From Nodosilinea sp. E11 (lineage in GTDB: Bacteria; Cyanobacteriota; Cyanobacteriia; Phormidesmidales; Phormidesmidaceae): a DNA stretch of 64,000 nucleotides. The translations under genes were made by a program, and so were the position numbers. The stretch spans positions 2,908,001 through 2,972,000 of the forward strand of contig NZ_CP136520.1 of assembly GCF_032813545.1 (NCBI RefSeq). The letters are read 5' to 3'. The notes under the pieces are model-generated. The model was given only the letters and a program-made list of their open reading frames with translations, was not told the DNA's origin and did no database searches. This document shows, in pieces, positions 18,858-27,537 of the stretch (position 1 is its first letter; every line of letters starts with the position of its first letter).

Positions 18858-20558
18858 ATGTTGACCAACCCCGCCGAAAAATACCGCCCCTTTGCGCCGA
18901 TCGCATTGGCCGGCCGTACCTGGCCCAATTGCACCATTACCCAGCCCCCGATCTGGCTCAGCACCGACCTGCGCGACGGCAACCAGGCCTTGATCGAACC
19001 CATGTCTGTAGAGCAAAAGCTGCGGATGTTTGAGCTGCTGGTAGCGATCGGCTTCAAAGAAATTGAGGTAGCCTTTCCCTCCGCATCGGAGACCGACTTT
19101 AACTTTGTGCGCCGCCTGATCGACGAAAACCGAGTGCCCGACGATGTGGAAATTCAGGTGCTGACCCAGGCGCGGGAAGACCTGATTCGCCGCACCTTTG
19201 AGTCACTGGCGGGGGCGAAGCGGGCGATCGTGCACGTCTACAACGCCACAGCACCGGTGTTTCGGCAGGTAGTGTTTCGCCACAACCCCCAGGAGACAAT
19301 TGCCCTAGCCGTAAGCGCCGCGACGCTGATTCGCGATCTGGCGGCAGAGCGACCCGAAACCCAGTGGCGCTTCCAGTATTCGCCGGAGGTGTTTTCGCAG
19401 ACGGAGCTGGAGTTTGCCCGCGACATCTGCAATGCCGTCCTTGACGTGTGGCAGCCAACCCCCGATCGCAAAGCGATCATCAACCTGCCCGCCACGGTAG
19501 AAAGTGCCACCCCCAACGTATTTGCCGACCAGGTGGAATGGATGCATCGCCACCTGGCCTACCGCGACAGCGTCGATTTGAGCGTGCATAACCACAACGA
19601 CCGGGGCTGTGCGATCGCCGCCGCCGAACTGGGCCAGATGGCTGGGGCCAACCGGGTGGAGGGCTGCCTGTTTGGTAACGGCGAGCGCACCGGCAATGTC
19701 GATATCGTCACCCTGGCGCTGAACCTCTACACCCAGGGCATTCACCCTGGCCTCGATTTCTCGCAGATTAACGAGGTGGCCCGTGTGGTCGAAGACTGCA
19801 CCCAGTTGCCCATTCACCCCCGCCACCCCTACGTGGGCGATCTGGTGTTTACCGCCTTTTCGGGCTCTCACCAGGACGCGATTCGCAAGGGGTTTGCCGC
19901 CCGCAACCCTGACGACCTGTGGGATATGCCCTACTTGCCATTGGATCCGGCAGATCTGGGCCGCTCCTACGCGTCGGTGGTGCGGGTGAACAGCCAGTCG
20001 GGCAAGGGGGGGATTGCTTTCTTGCTGGAGCGCGACTACAACCTCAGCTTGCCCCGCCGGTTGCAGATTGAGTTTAGCCAGGTAGTGCAGCGAGCCATGG
20101 ATGCCACGGGCAAAGAGATGACTGCCCCCATGCTGTGGAACTTGTTTGAGCAAGAGTATCTGCGGGCCAATGCGCCGTTTAAATACGTGACTCACCACTG
20201 GCGCGACGATGAATCCCCATCGGCTATTTCCACAACTGTGGAATTGAGCGGCACCGTGCTGACTCGTCAGGGCCAGGGCAACGGTCCCATTGATGCCTTT
20301 GTAGATGCGCTCGATCTGGGCATTCGGGTACATAGCTATGAGGAACGGGCCATCGGCCACGGTAGCGATGCCGATGCGATCGCCATGGTCGAAATTGCCG
20401 CCGACTGGCTAGGGGGCACTATCTATGGGGTCGGCATCCACAGCAGCATTGTCACCGCTTCGCTGCTGGCGGTTGTTAGCGCCGTCAACCGAGGGCTGGC
20501 AACGATTACACCCGCGCAGCGGCAGGCAATTTTGCCGTTGGCGGTTCCTGTGACTTAA
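18858..20558 (+). CDS. leuA: 2-isopropylmalate synthase (long, type 2)
   Basis: First committed enzyme of leucine synthesis, condensing 2-oxoisovalerate with acetyl-CoA. The 566 residues match the actinobacterial-type (type 2) family. The N-terminus ([20 protein letters not shown]) carries the metal- and substrate-binding arginine and aspartate. [17 protein letters not shown] and [17 protein letters not shown] segments follow, the latter with the metal-binding [22 protein letters not shown] ends the TIM barrel (to about 330). The C-terminal 130 residues are the leucine-feedback regulatory domain. It is a single-gene unit ending at a long hairpin. Many cyanobacteria have a type 1 enzyme, so whether a second leuA exists elsewhere is open. 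Confidence 0.95.
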   Translation: MLTNPAEKYRPFAPIALAGRTWPNCTITQPPIWLSTDLRDGNQALIEPMSVEQKLRMFELLVAIGFKEIEVAFPSASETDFNFVRRLIDENRVPDDVEIQVLTQAREDLIRRTFESLAGAKRAIVHVYNATAPVFRQVVFRHNPQETIALAVSAATLIRDLAAERPETQWRFQYSPEVFSQTELEFARDICNAVLDVWQPTPDRKAIINLPATVESATPNVFADQVEWMHRHLAYRDSVDLSVHNHNDRGCAIAAAELGQMAGANRVEGCLFGNGERTGNVDIVTLALNLYTQGIHPGLDFSQINEVARVVEDCTQLPIHPRHPYVGDLVFTAFSGSHQDAIRKGFAARNPDDLWDMPYLPLDPADLGRSYASVVRVNSQSGKGGIAFLLERDYNLSLPRRLQIEFSQVVQRAMDATGKEMTAPMLWNLFEQEYLRANAPFKYVTHHWRDDESPSAISTTVELSGTVLTRQGQGNGPIDAFVDALDLGIRVHSYEERAIGHGSDADAIAMVEIAADWLGGTIYGVGIHSSIVTASLLAVVSAVNRGLATITPAQRQAILPLAVPVT

Positions 20559-20601
20559 GGGGGCACCCTCACCGCCTAACAGCCAGACTCCCCCCGTCCT
20601 A

Positions 20602-20659
20602 GGGCAATTCTCTAGCCAGGCATGATGGGTCACCATCATGCCTGGCTAGAGAATTGCCC
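20602..20659. terminator. Perfect 27-bp stem hairpin between convergent leuA and the GAF gene
   Basis: Bases 20602-20628 and 20633-20659 are perfect reverse complements of each other (27 bp) around a GTCA tetraloop. The right arm contains the last codons and TAG stop (20646-20648) of the minus-strand GAF gene. It should terminate transcription from both sides, although it is much longer than a usual terminator. Confidence 0.85.
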
Positions 20660-21197
20660 CGTTGAGTGGGGGTTGATGAGCTTGCACATAAGCTAGGGCT
20701 AGGGGTGTGAGCCAGGCGACGGCTTGGTCGATCACTTGGCGATCGCCCTGGCTCCACACCCGAGGAACGCCAAAGACGCAGGCTTGCAAAACGCCCCACA
20801 GGGTTTGGGCCGAACATAGATGGGCATGCACTAAAGCCCTGTGGCCAAAGGTTTCGCGCTCAAACTCACGGTTCAAAACCTCTGGGCTAGCCCGCTCTAC
20901 ATCTTCCACAAAAATGCTGGGCTGGGCCTGAAGCGCCGCCGCAAACATTGGATCCTCTGTGGCCAGAGAAGGGGCTTCCGGTTTCCAGTCAGGGTCGTAG
21001 ATGAGGGGTACCGATCGTTGCTTTCTCCAGCAAAACGGCACTCGCCCCAGGTGAGTTTCGGGAGAGCGCAGGTAGAGAAAGACGCGATCGCACCGCAGCT
21101 GTTGCCCCAACATCGCCAAAACCTCTTCCATCACCAAGGCAAAGTTTGGGTCACCAGGAGACACGGCTGGAAAGTAACAGACCATAGGTTTAGGCAA
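20646..21197 (-). CDS. GAF-like domain protein
   Basis: A stand-alone protein of 183 residues that looks like one GAF fold. The N-terminal helix (DPNFALVMEEVLAMLGQQLRCDRVFLYLRSPE) is followed by beta strands and the final GVLQACVFGVPRVWSQGDRQVIDQAVAWLTPLALAY. The stretch CDRVFLYL is typical of GAF strand 1. There is no output domain, so it may be a small ligand-binding partner of a kinase. There is no membrane segment and no operon partner. Its 3' end is embedded in a perfect 27-bp hairpin shared with leuA. Confidence 0.75.
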   Translation of the reverse strand: MPKPMVCYFPAVSPGDPNFALVMEEVLAMLGQQLRCDRVFLYLRSPETHLGRVPFCWRKQRSVPLIYDPDWKPEAPSLATEDPMFAAALQAQPSIFVEDVERASPEVLNREFERETFGHRALVHAHLCSAQTLWGVLQACVFGVPRVWSQGDRQVIDQAVAWLTPLALAYVQAHQPPLNGAIL

Positions 21198-21524
21198 ATT
21201 TAGACAACGTGCTCATCCGGTTGTGATGAAGTACTGGCATTGTGGGCACTCAAATACCTTAAACGCTCAACCCCACGGCCTATCCCTAACCTAACTCAGG
21301 TTTTGATCTCATACTTAAGGCAGAAGTGCTGCCGTTTCTAATGTCAAAAGAACGAGGTGAAAGCAGGTTTAGCAGTTGGTCAATGGGTGGCGGTTGGTCA
21401 GCGGAGTAGGCGAAAAAGAACGCCCAACACCCAGATATGACCAGCGAATGATGTAGAGCACAGCGAAATTACCTAGCTTGTCTACAGACCAAGCAAACGA
21501 TCTATCAAAACCTAAGCGATCGCC
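21198..21524. other. Intergenic region, divergent
   Basis: These 327 bases between the GAF gene (-) and the DUF2945 gene (+) contain no gene, repeat or hairpin that I can support. Confidence 0.4.
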
Positions 21525-21737
21525 ATGGCACAATCTTTCAAACCAGGAGATCAGGTCTCTTGGAACACAGCTCAAGGCAAAACCGTGGGCAAGGTGGTCA
21601 AAAAGCTGACTTCGCGCACCGAGATCAAAGGCCATACGGTAGCGGCCTCTGACGATGATCCGCAATATCTCGTAGAGAGCGACAAGACCGGTAGCCAAGC
21701 CGCCCACAAACCAGACGCGTTAACGAAGGAAAACTAG
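21525..21737 (+). CDS. DUF2945 / HVA1-type TUDOR-domain protein
   Basis: A 70-residue cytosolic protein matching the hypervirulence-associated TUDOR family (DUF2945). The characteristic order is seen: a GDQVSWNT opening, GKVVKKLT, the polar TEIKGHTVAASDDDPQYLVESDKTG and a Lys-rich AAHKPDALTKEN end. The biochemical role is not established; the SH3/Tudor-like barrel suggests binding of nucleic acid or protein. A GC-rich hairpin at 21745-21770 follows directly. Confidence 0.88.
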   Translation: MAQSFKPGDQVSWNTAQGKTVGKVVKKLTSRTEIKGHTVAASDDDPQYLVESDKTGSQAAHKPDALTKEN

Positions 21738-21744
21738 TGTCTGC

Positions 21745-21770
21745 GGGGGCTTAACTCTCCTTAAGCCCCC
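21745..21770 (+). terminator. Hairpin terminator after the DUF2945 gene
   Basis: GGGGGCTTAA at 21745-21754 pairs perfectly with TTAAGCCCCC at 21761-21770 around CTCTCC. It lies 8 bases past the stop codon. Confidence 0.8.
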
Positions 21771-21830
21771 ACAGTCAACCCCAGGGCGCTTCATCACACC
21801 GCCCGCCCCAGGGTTTGCTAAAGACCTGTT

Positions 21831-22178
21831 CTAGCGACCGGTGGAGCCGGGCAGAATAGGTTGTTCTACCGCCAGGCGGTAGATCTCGGTCTCCTCGTTA
21901 AACTCGATGGGCAGCACGGCCACAACGTTTTCGTGGGGACGGGGAATAATCACCCAGGTTTCGAGAATGCCACCGGGAGTTTTTTCGGCGGCTTCTACTC
22001 CAGCGGCCATGGCCGCCTTAACTTCGGAGACATCACCACGAATGTTGATGGCGAAGCGGGCACTACCGGCACGAATGTAGCCGATGAGCGTCACGCGCCC
22101 GGCTTTAACCATCGCATCGGCGGCGGCTAGCACCGGGGGAAACCCTCTGGTTTCGAGCGACCCGACAGCCTGTGGCAT
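21831..22178 (-). CDS. ccmK4: Carboxysome shell hexamer protein, CcmK4-like
   Basis: Bacterial microcompartment (BMC) shell protein of 115 residues that forms hexameric facets of the beta-carboxysome, with a central pore for small metabolites. The single BMC domain (about 4-95) has VGSLETRGFPPVLAAADAMVKAG, the GYIRAGSARFAINIRGDVSEVKAA pore region and WVIIPRPHENVVAVLP. The pore-loop pattern RAGS and the RPHENV stretch fit CcmK4. A short unconserved tail follows. It is the downstream gene of a pair with the CcmK3-like gene, separated by 135 bases. In cyanobacteria this pair often lies away from the main ccm cluster, as it does here, and tunes shell permeability through mixed hexamers. Confidence 0.92.
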   Translation of the reverse strand: MPQAVGSLETRGFPPVLAAADAMVKAGRVTLIGYIRAGSARFAINIRGDVSEVKAAMAAGVEAAEKTPGGILETWVIIPRPHENVVAVLPIEFNEETEIYRLAVEQPILPGSTGR

Positions 22179-22313
22179 GGTTGTACTCCTGAGAAAGTTT
22201 TGTGGGTAAAAAATTCAACCTTCATTGTACGGGGCGGTGGTAGCGATCGCGCCGTGTCGATTTATTAAAGACTATGGGGGGGTTGTAACAGCAGAGCTTA
22301 TACCCGGCAGGGC

Positions 22314-22625
22314 CTATACCCGAAATGGTTCTGAGGCCGAGGTAAAGCCAATCGGCAAGATCGCGTCGATGTTGTCGGTGGGGTTAGGGATGATCACGTG
22401 GGTGGTGACTTCGGCCAGATTGGGGCAGGCATTGGCGGCGACCAGGCCCGCTTCCATAGCGCGCTTAACCTCAGCGACTAAGCCACGCACCACCACAAAC
22501 TGCCGCCCGCTCTCGGAGCGATCTTGCACAGAAATGGTGACGTTGCCTGCCTTCACCATAGCGTCGGCGGCGGCCAGTACCGCTGGAAAGGTTTGGGTTT
22601 CGATGACGCCGACTGCGATCGCCAT
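22314..22625 (-). CDS. ccmK3: Carboxysome shell protein, CcmK3-like
   Basis: BMC-domain protein of 103 residues with VGVIETQTFPAVLAAADAMVKAG and HVIIPNPTDNIDAILP. The pore-facing segment reads SVQDRSESGRQFVVVRG, unlike the GYIRAGSARF of true hexamer-formers. CcmK3 is known to assemble mainly in mixed hexamers with CcmK4, and the adjacent downstream ccmK4 supports that assignment. Transcription order is ccmK3 then ccmK4. A perfect hairpin at 22646-22676 separates it from the upstream 195-aa gene, so the pair probably has its own promoter. The K3 assignment relies on the neighbour and the divergent pore loop. Confidence 0.88.
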   Translation of the reverse strand: MAIAVGVIETQTFPAVLAAADAMVKAGNVTISVQDRSESGRQFVVVRGLVAEVKRAMEAGLVAANACPNLAEVTTHVIIPNPTDNIDAILPIGFTSASEPFRV

Positions 22626-22645
22626 AGGTCTGCTCCTGCGGTGTG

Positions 22646-22676
22646 GTTTAATGTTGAGCCCTGCTCAACATTAAAC
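22646..22676 (-). terminator. Perfect 14-bp hairpin between the 195-aa gene and ccmK3
   Basis: GTTTAATGTTGAGC at 22646-22659 pairs with GCTCAACATTAAAC at 22663-22676 around a 3-base loop. The first base of the minus-strand TAG stop (22676-22678) lies in the stem. It could end the upstream transcript or attenuate read-through into the ccmK pair. Confidence 0.75.
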
Positions 22677-23263
22677 TACACCTTGATGCCGCTGGGTTCT
22701 CCGGCGGTGGCGATGATGCGATCGCAGCCCGACTCGGGCTTGGCCCAGTCGCAGTGGCAGTCTTTGGGGTCACCCCAACACAGGCTGAGGTAAAGCTCGG
22801 TGCGGGTGGCGGCTAGCTCGGCCCATTCGCTGACAGCGATGAGCTGTTCTATCGCCTCTAGAGTTGTAGGTTCAGGCTGGTTTCCGGCCATCCACAGGCG
22901 TAGCCCATCGATAGACTGTCGCCAAAAGTCGAGGATGGCGGGCCGGGCGGCGGCCAGGGCCGCTTTATCGGCGGGGATGGCAATCAGCTGAGGGTGCAGC
23001 TCGGGCACGCGAAGGCTGCGGCCCTGAAACTGGCAGGTGTGCCATACCAGGCCCGATACACCGTGCTGGTGCTGGTAGGCGTGGATCTGGGCACGAAAAT
23101 CTTGAATAGCAAATACTTTACTGAGCTTGTCGGCCCCGATCGCCTTCGACAGCACTGGGTTATCAATGCGATCGGTGGAGGACAGCACCACCCGCTTGCC
23201 CTGCCAAGTAGCGCGAAGTTCCTGATCGAGAAAATCTAGGAGTTGTTCGGTGGTGTAGCTCAT
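22676..23263 (-). CDS. Conserved cyanobacterial protein of unknown function
   Basis: This 195-residue soluble protein matches no family I can name. It opens with MSYTTEQLLDFLDQELRATWQGKRVVLS, a helical segment. The middle is mixed, with GVSGLVWHTCQFQGRSLRVPELHPQLIAIPAD, and the tail is Cys-containing (CWGDPKDCHCDWAKPESGCDRI). The cysteine spacing in the tail could bind metal, but this is only a possibility. It lies upstream of and on the same strand as ccmK3-ccmK4, with only a hairpin between. A carboxysome link is therefore conceivable but not shown by the sequence. Confidence 0.75.
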   Translation of the reverse strand: MSYTTEQLLDFLDQELRATWQGKRVVLSSTDRIDNPVLSKAIGADKLSKVFAIQDFRAQIHAYQHQHGVSGLVWHTCQFQGRSLRVPELHPQLIAIPADKAALAAARPAILDFWRQSIDGLRLWMAGNQPEPTTLEAIEQLIAVSEWAELAATRTELYLSLCWGDPKDCHCDWAKPESGCDRIIATAGEPSGIKV

Positions 23264-23305
23264 GGGGCTATTTTATCAAGCGCTACGGCGGAGTTTTGTG
23301 TTCGC

Positions 23306-24241
23306 CTATAGTTTCCCCAGCCGTTCTGTCAAAAGCGAGTAGATACCGACGGCGTGGGCTGTTTCAAGCACGATGGCGTTGGCGGGCGCGGCGGCCGTGG
23401 GGCAGGGGTTGGCCACGGTGCGGCCCAAACACAGCGTCCCCTCGGTTTCAACCGCCAGGTGCATGGGTCGGCCAGAAAACAGCTCGGGGCACAGCAGGTA
23501 GGCAATCACGCAGGGGTCGTGGAGCGGCGGGGCGACCAGATTATGACGTTCAATATCGATCTGGCCGTAGTAGCGCAGCATGCCAGCGGCGGCCTGACCC
23601 ACGGGGGTACGCAGCTGTTCGAGAGCCGCTAGGCGATCGGCGGTCGTCACCACCTGGTGGGTGACATCTAGACCCACCATCGTCAGAGGAAGGCCCGCAT
23701 CGATCACTACCTTAGCCGCGTGGGGATCGACATAGAGATTAAATTCGGCGGCGGGGGTAATGTTACCGCCGCCCAGAGCACCGCCCATCATCACCACCTC
23801 GTCAATGCCCTGGGCAATGTCGGGGCACTGAATTAGCGCCACTGCCAGGTTGGTCAACGGACCGAGGGTAGCCAGGGTAATGGGAGTTTTCGTAGTGGTG
23901 AGACGTTCGATTAAGTAGGCAACGGCGTGCTGAGCGGGCAGCGGCAGGGTGGGTTCGGGCAGATCGGCCCCCTGCAAACCCGTCGCGCCGTGGATATCTT
24001 CGGCGGTGGTGAGCGATCGCACCAATGGGCGGGGGCATCCTGCATACACTGGCACATCGGTGCGCTGAGCCAGGTGACCAATGCGGCGAGCGTTAGCCGT
24101 TGTCAGCGCCAGGGGCACATTGCCCGCCACCGTGGTAATGCCCAGCAGATCAAACTCGTCGGGGCTAGCGAAGGCAAGCAGCAGGGCGATCGCATCGTCC
24201 ACCCCAGGGTCACAGTCAATGATTAATGGTCGAGGTGGCAT
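23306..24241 (-). CDS. Nucleoside hydrolase (IunH family)
   Basis: Enzyme of 311 residues that cleaves the N-glycosidic bond of nucleosides for purine or pyrimidine salvage. The N-terminal DCDPGVDDAIAL is the Ca2+-binding signature. Also seen are GNVPL, MMGGALGGGN and EFNLYVDPHAAKVV (substrate ribose contacts), and HDPCVIAYLL with the late aspartate. The length is standard. The substrate preference (inosine/uridine or another nucleoside) cannot be decided. A repeated TATAGCTATA palindrome lies just upstream of the start, near 24245-24275. It stands alone, 42 bases before the gene at 22676-23263 on the same strand, so they may be cotranscribed. Confidence 0.93.
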   Translation of the reverse strand: MPPRPLIIDCDPGVDDAIALLLAFASPDEFDLLGITTVAGNVPLALTTANARRIGHLAQRTDVPVYAGCPRPLVRSLTTAEDIHGATGLQGADLPEPTLPLPAQHAVAYLIERLTTTKTPITLATLGPLTNLAVALIQCPDIAQGIDEVVMMGGALGGGNITPAAEFNLYVDPHAAKVVIDAGLPLTMVGLDVTHQVVTTADRLAALEQLRTPVGQAAAGMLRYYGQIDIERHNLVAPPLHDPCVIAYLLCPELFSGRPMHLAVETEGTLCLGRTVANPCPTAAAPANAIVLETAHAVGIYSLLTERLGKL

Positions 24242-24356
24242 AGCTATAGTCCCAGGGAAGCTCTATAGCTATAGCAGGGTGGCACAGCATAGCCAACAGG
24301 GGCGACCGGGGCTGCCCTAGAATACGGGTAAAGGGTCTTGATAGATTTCACTGTTT

Positions 24357-24371
24357 AAGGAGGTTGCCCCC
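24357..24371 (+). promoter_or_regulatory. Ribosome binding site that fixes a TTG start
   Basis: AAGGAGG at about 24358-24364 precedes the TTG at 24372 by 7 bases. This supports the TTG start of the SLH lipoprotein and the integrity of its signal peptide. Confidence 0.8.
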
Positions 24372-25343
24372 TTGTCTGCTGCGCTTCGTCTCATGGCTCT
24401 TATGGTATCTGGGCTGGGGCTGCTGCTGGCCACCGGTTGTGCTGGCAGTCAGCTGCAACAGTCTTTAGAGGCCGACCCTCAGCTGCAAGATCGGCCCGTC
24501 TTTAGCGACGAAGAACCCGAAGTCGTCGAGCCTGTGGCCGAGGCAGAACCAGAAGACTCCACCCCCCGTGGCGACGGCAGCGCCAGCACCAATCCACCAC
24601 CGCGATCGACCACCACGGCCCTCCTCGCCGAGGTGCCCGACGATCTACGCCCCTACGTTCAAGACTGGCTGGCTTTGGGCGTAGTTGAGCGATCGCTTGA
24701 GCAGCCCGCCAGCGAGTCGGCCCCGGCCCTTGAGTTTCAGCCCAACGAAACCATTACCCGGGCAGAATTTGCCCACTGGTTGCTGACCGCCAACAACCAG
24801 TTTTACCAAGACGTACCCGCCAAGCGTATTCGCGCCGCCCGTGGTAGCGCCGACCCTGCCTTTCAAGACGTGCCCGCCTCGCACCCTCACTTTGCCGCTA
24901 TTCAAGGCTTAGCCGAGGCCGGCATTATTCCCAGTGCCAAGTCCGGCAACGCCACCGCCGTCACCTTTCGGCCCGACGCCCCGCTTACCCGTGAAACCCT
25001 AGTGCTGTGGAAGGTACCCCTAGATACCCGTGCCCCCCTACCGACCGCCAATGCCGAAGCCGTCACCACCGCCTGGGGGTTTCAAGATACTTCCCAGGTC
25101 GAACCATTGGCCCTGCGGGCCGTGTTAGCTGATCACCAAAACGGTGACTTCGCCAACATTCGCCGCGCCTTTGGCTACACTACCCTCTTGCAGCCCCAAA
25201 AAGGCGTCACCCAGGCCGAGGCTGCCGCCGTGCTATGGCGTTTTGGCGATCAAACCGAAGGCATTTCGGCCAAAGATTTGCTCCGACAGTCTTCCCCCCC
25301 CTCAGGTTCCCCAGCACCGAGTAACTCTACAGACTCTCTTTAA
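24372..25343 (+). CDS. SLH-domain lipoprotein
   Basis: This 323-residue protein has a lipoprotein signal: a hydrophobic core (about 6-20) ending in the lipobox LATGC with the acylated cysteine at 23. An acidic, Pro-rich linker follows (about 30-90). Two to three S-layer-homology-like repeats span about 90-300 (ETITRAEFAHWLLTANNQ, HPHFAAIQGLAEAGIIP, FRPDAPLTRETLVLW, VTQAEAAAVLWRFGD). In cyanobacteria such SLH proteins anchor to peptidoglycan-linked polymers, so a role in the cell envelope is inferred. Translation starts at TTG behind a strong AAGGAGG. The C-terminus is Ser/Pro-rich. Confidence 0.9.
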   Translation: MSAALRLMALMVSGLGLLLATGCAGSQLQQSLEADPQLQDRPVFSDEEPEVVEPVAEAEPEDSTPRGDGSASTNPPPRSTTTALLAEVPDDLRPYVQDWLALGVVERSLEQPASESAPALEFQPNETITRAEFAHWLLTANNQFYQDVPAKRIRAARGSADPAFQDVPASHPHFAAIQGLAEAGIIPSAKSGNATAVTFRPDAPLTRETLVLWKVPLDTRAPLPTANAEAVTTAWGFQDTSQVEPLALRAVLADHQNGDFANIRRAFGYTTLLQPQKGVTQAEAAAVLWRFGDQTEGISAKDLLRQSSPPSGSPAPSNSTDSL

Positions 25344-25365
25344 TTGCTAAATCTATTGGCCTTGC

Positions 25366-25486
25366 CGTTTGCGATCGCACGAAACCCGCCCCCTAGGCGA
25401 CTTCTGGACAACTTTCTCCCTAATGGTGGGCAGTGCCCACCCTACAGTGGCGGTTTGCGATCGCCCAGAACCCGCCCCCCTAACGC
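25366..25486. repeat. Direct repeat pair enclosing palindromic repeat copy 3
   Basis: The GCGATCGC-containing segment followed by AACCCGCCCC at about 25366-25399 recurs at about 25452-25485, 86 bases away, with few differences. Between the two copies, at 25424-25445, lies TGGTGGGCAGTGCCCACC plus CTAC, identical to the 22 bases at the start of the window. The second direct-repeat copy touches the stop codon of the TMEM14-like gene at 25480. Confidence 0.75.
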
Positions 25487-25800
25487 CCTCCCACAAGCGA
25501 CACCCCCATGCCCACAAAGGCCAGCACCCCGGCCACAATCATGATGGCTGCGGGCATAGCTTTGCGAGTCTGCACCCAGCGGCGCACAAAAATCACCACT
25601 AGAGCTGCGGTCACCCCCATGGCCATACCCGCACCACCGGGAGAACCCACTTGCCACAGCCAAGCCCCCACCAGCAGCAGCACAGCGCTAACCAAACCGC
25701 TAATCAGTGAAACTTTGCTGCGGGCTTGGGCATAGCCGATTAGGCCGCCGATCGCAGAGAGGGCCGCGTAGGCGATCGCATAAAGAGCTCCAGTAGGCAT
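25480..25800 (-). CDS. TMEM14 / UPF0136-family small membrane protein
   Basis: Protein of 106 residues with four hydrophobic segments and glycine-rich turns (AIAYAALSAIGGLIGYAQARSKVSLISGLVSA, LLVGAWLWQV, MGVTAALVVIFVRRW, MIVAGVLAFVGMGVSL). This is the pattern of the TMEM14 family, whose plant members act in plastid envelope fatty-acid export. The bacterial function is not established. It is a single gene with its own upstream region, and its stop lies in a repeat array. Confidence 0.85.
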   Translation of the reverse strand: MPTGALYAIAYAALSAIGGLIGYAQARSKVSLISGLVSAVLLLVGAWLWQVGSPGGAGMAMGVTAALVVIFVRRWVQTRKAMPAAIMIVAGVLAFVGMGVSLVGGR

Positions 25801-26366
25801 GGTTGGGCGCTTCAGTTTGAGCAGAACTTAAGGACATCTGTAGGCTACCGAGGTTTTTGGTACCACACAACCCCGGCAGACCTTGGGGGCATAGAACCCA
25901 ACCATGGTGTACCTACTAAATCAGGAGTCGCTACAACGCAAGCCTTAACCGGCCAAACCGTTCATAGCATTACAGACAGGTTCTTGCATGCACCAACACC
26001 CTCGTCCGCATCTACCAAGCGACAGAGATCGATAAGAGCGGTCGTTCCAGTCAGTGACAAGGGTCTAGAAAGGCCTGCGAAGATAATCATGAAGGATTGG
26101 TAAAGATAAGAAATCTCCGATGATCAGGCCAAAATGACCGTGTTAGGTTCACAGAAATCACGCATTTGAGAGTTAGCCATCAAAAAACTCCCTGGAAGAA
26201 CCACTTGGCCAAGATTTTAAACCCGATATTAGAAACACACAGCACTGCTTAAGCGCTTGATAGTTAATTTAAGTTAGAGGATAATGTCAATGTTAGTGGC
26301 ATTTAATCATCGCCTAAAACAGCATTTTTAGGTAAGTCTGGGCATGATTTTAGGAGTCACTGATCA
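25801..26366. other. Intergenic region, A+T-richer, no supported gene
   Basis: These 566 bases lie between the TMEM14 gene and the first glycosyltransferase gene. The right half is clearly richer in A+T than the surrounding genome, as is part of the following cluster, which may mark acquired DNA. I see no gene, repeat or RNA. Confidence 0.4.
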
Positions 26367-27389
26367 ATGAGTGTTGATATAGACCATATAGTCCCCAGGC
26401 TGACAATTTCTGTTGTCATTCCCGTGCACAACGGCGGCGAGAGTTTTCGTCGCTGCCTTAACAGCTTGAAGCAGTCTAGCCAACAGCCCGACGAGATTAT
26501 TGTGGTCGCCGATGGCGATACCGATGGTTCGTGGCAATTGGCCAAGGCCTTTGGAGTCAAGCTGTTTCGGTACGACTCAGCAGGCGGTCCAGCCCGCGCC
26601 CGCAACCAGGGTGCCAGTATGGCCCAAGGTGACATTTTGTTCTTTGTCGATGCCGATGTTACGGTTGGCCACGACACCATTCTCAACGTCGCAACGGCGT
26701 TTCAACAAGACCAAAACCTGGCCGCGCTCATTGGTTCCTACGACGACCAACCAGGGGCCGACAATTTTTTGTCACAGTATAAAAATCTGTTCCACCACTA
26801 CACCCACCAGGTGTCGTCAGAAATTGCGTCCACCTTTTGGGGGGCCTGCGGGGCCGTTCGCGCTGAGGCCTTTAAGGCCGTAGGCGGGTTCGACGAACGC
26901 TACCTCAAACCCTGCGTCGAAGACATTGAGTTGGGCTACCGGCTGAAGCAGGCGGGATACAGCATTCGTCTATGCAAGCATATTCAGGTTAAACACCTTA
27001 AGTGCTGGCGGCCCATCTCGCTGTTGCGAGCCGAAATTTTCTACCGTGCCCTCCCCTGGACTGAGCTGATTCTTAACCAGCGCCAGCCCATGAACGATCT
27101 CAACCTAGATTGGTCGAATCGCTTGAGCGTGGTGCTCAGTTTTGTTTTAGTAGGGAGTTTAGCAACCCTCTGGGCTTTACCTGGACTGGGACTAGTGGCG
27201 ATCGCCTGCGCCCTTAGCCTCTTAATCATCAATCGTCGGGTCTATCACTTTTTCTGGCGCAAGCGGGGAGGGCTATTTACCCTGTGCGTGATTCCGTGGC
27301 ATTGGTTTTACTTTATCTACGGTGGTGCAGCCTTTGCCTACGGCTCAGTAAGGTATCATTTCCGAAAGCTATCTTGGCTAAAAACCTAA
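26367..27389 (+). CDS. Family 2 glycosyltransferase with C-terminal membrane segments
   Basis: Enzyme of 340 residues with an inverting GT-A domain (about 10-240). The opening ISVVIPVHNGGESFRRCLNSL, IIVVADGDTDGS, GGPARARNQGA, the metal-binding FVDADV and the acceptor-site CVEDIELGYRLKQAGY are all typical. Two hydrophobic segments (about 255-290 and 305-330) tether it to the membrane. The donor and acceptor sugars cannot be read. It is the first gene of a same-strand group with the FAD enzyme at 27538 and a second GT2 at 29248, which suggests synthesis of a surface polysaccharide or glycolipid. Confidence 0.9.
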   Translation: MSVDIDHIVPRLTISVVIPVHNGGESFRRCLNSLKQSSQQPDEIIVVADGDTDGSWQLAKAFGVKLFRYDSAGGPARARNQGASMAQGDILFFVDADVTVGHDTILNVATAFQQDQNLAALIGSYDDQPGADNFLSQYKNLFHHYTHQVSSEIASTFWGACGAVRAEAFKAVGGFDERYLKPCVEDIELGYRLKQAGYSIRLCKHIQVKHLKCWRPISLLRAEIFYRALPWTELILNQRQPMNDLNLDWSNRLSVVLSFVLVGSLATLWALPGLGLVAIACALSLLIINRRVYHFFWRKRGGLFTLCVIPWHWFYFIYGGAAFAYGSVRYHFRKLSWLKT

Positions 27390-27537
27390 GCAGCTAACGG
27401 CCTGGTATTCATCGACTAACCCTTCCTTACACCTGAGACCCGCAACAAAGTTGCTTGATCTGCGTCGAGAGTATTAGCATTTAAGAGTATATCTAAGTCT
27501 CGCAGTCTACAATTGTTTTTCGGAGATTTGAAAATCG

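Noticed and set aside
19305..20360. 351-codon minus-strand frame
   Set aside because: Lies wholly antisense to leuA; His/Val/Gly-rich composition is typical of a shadow frame.
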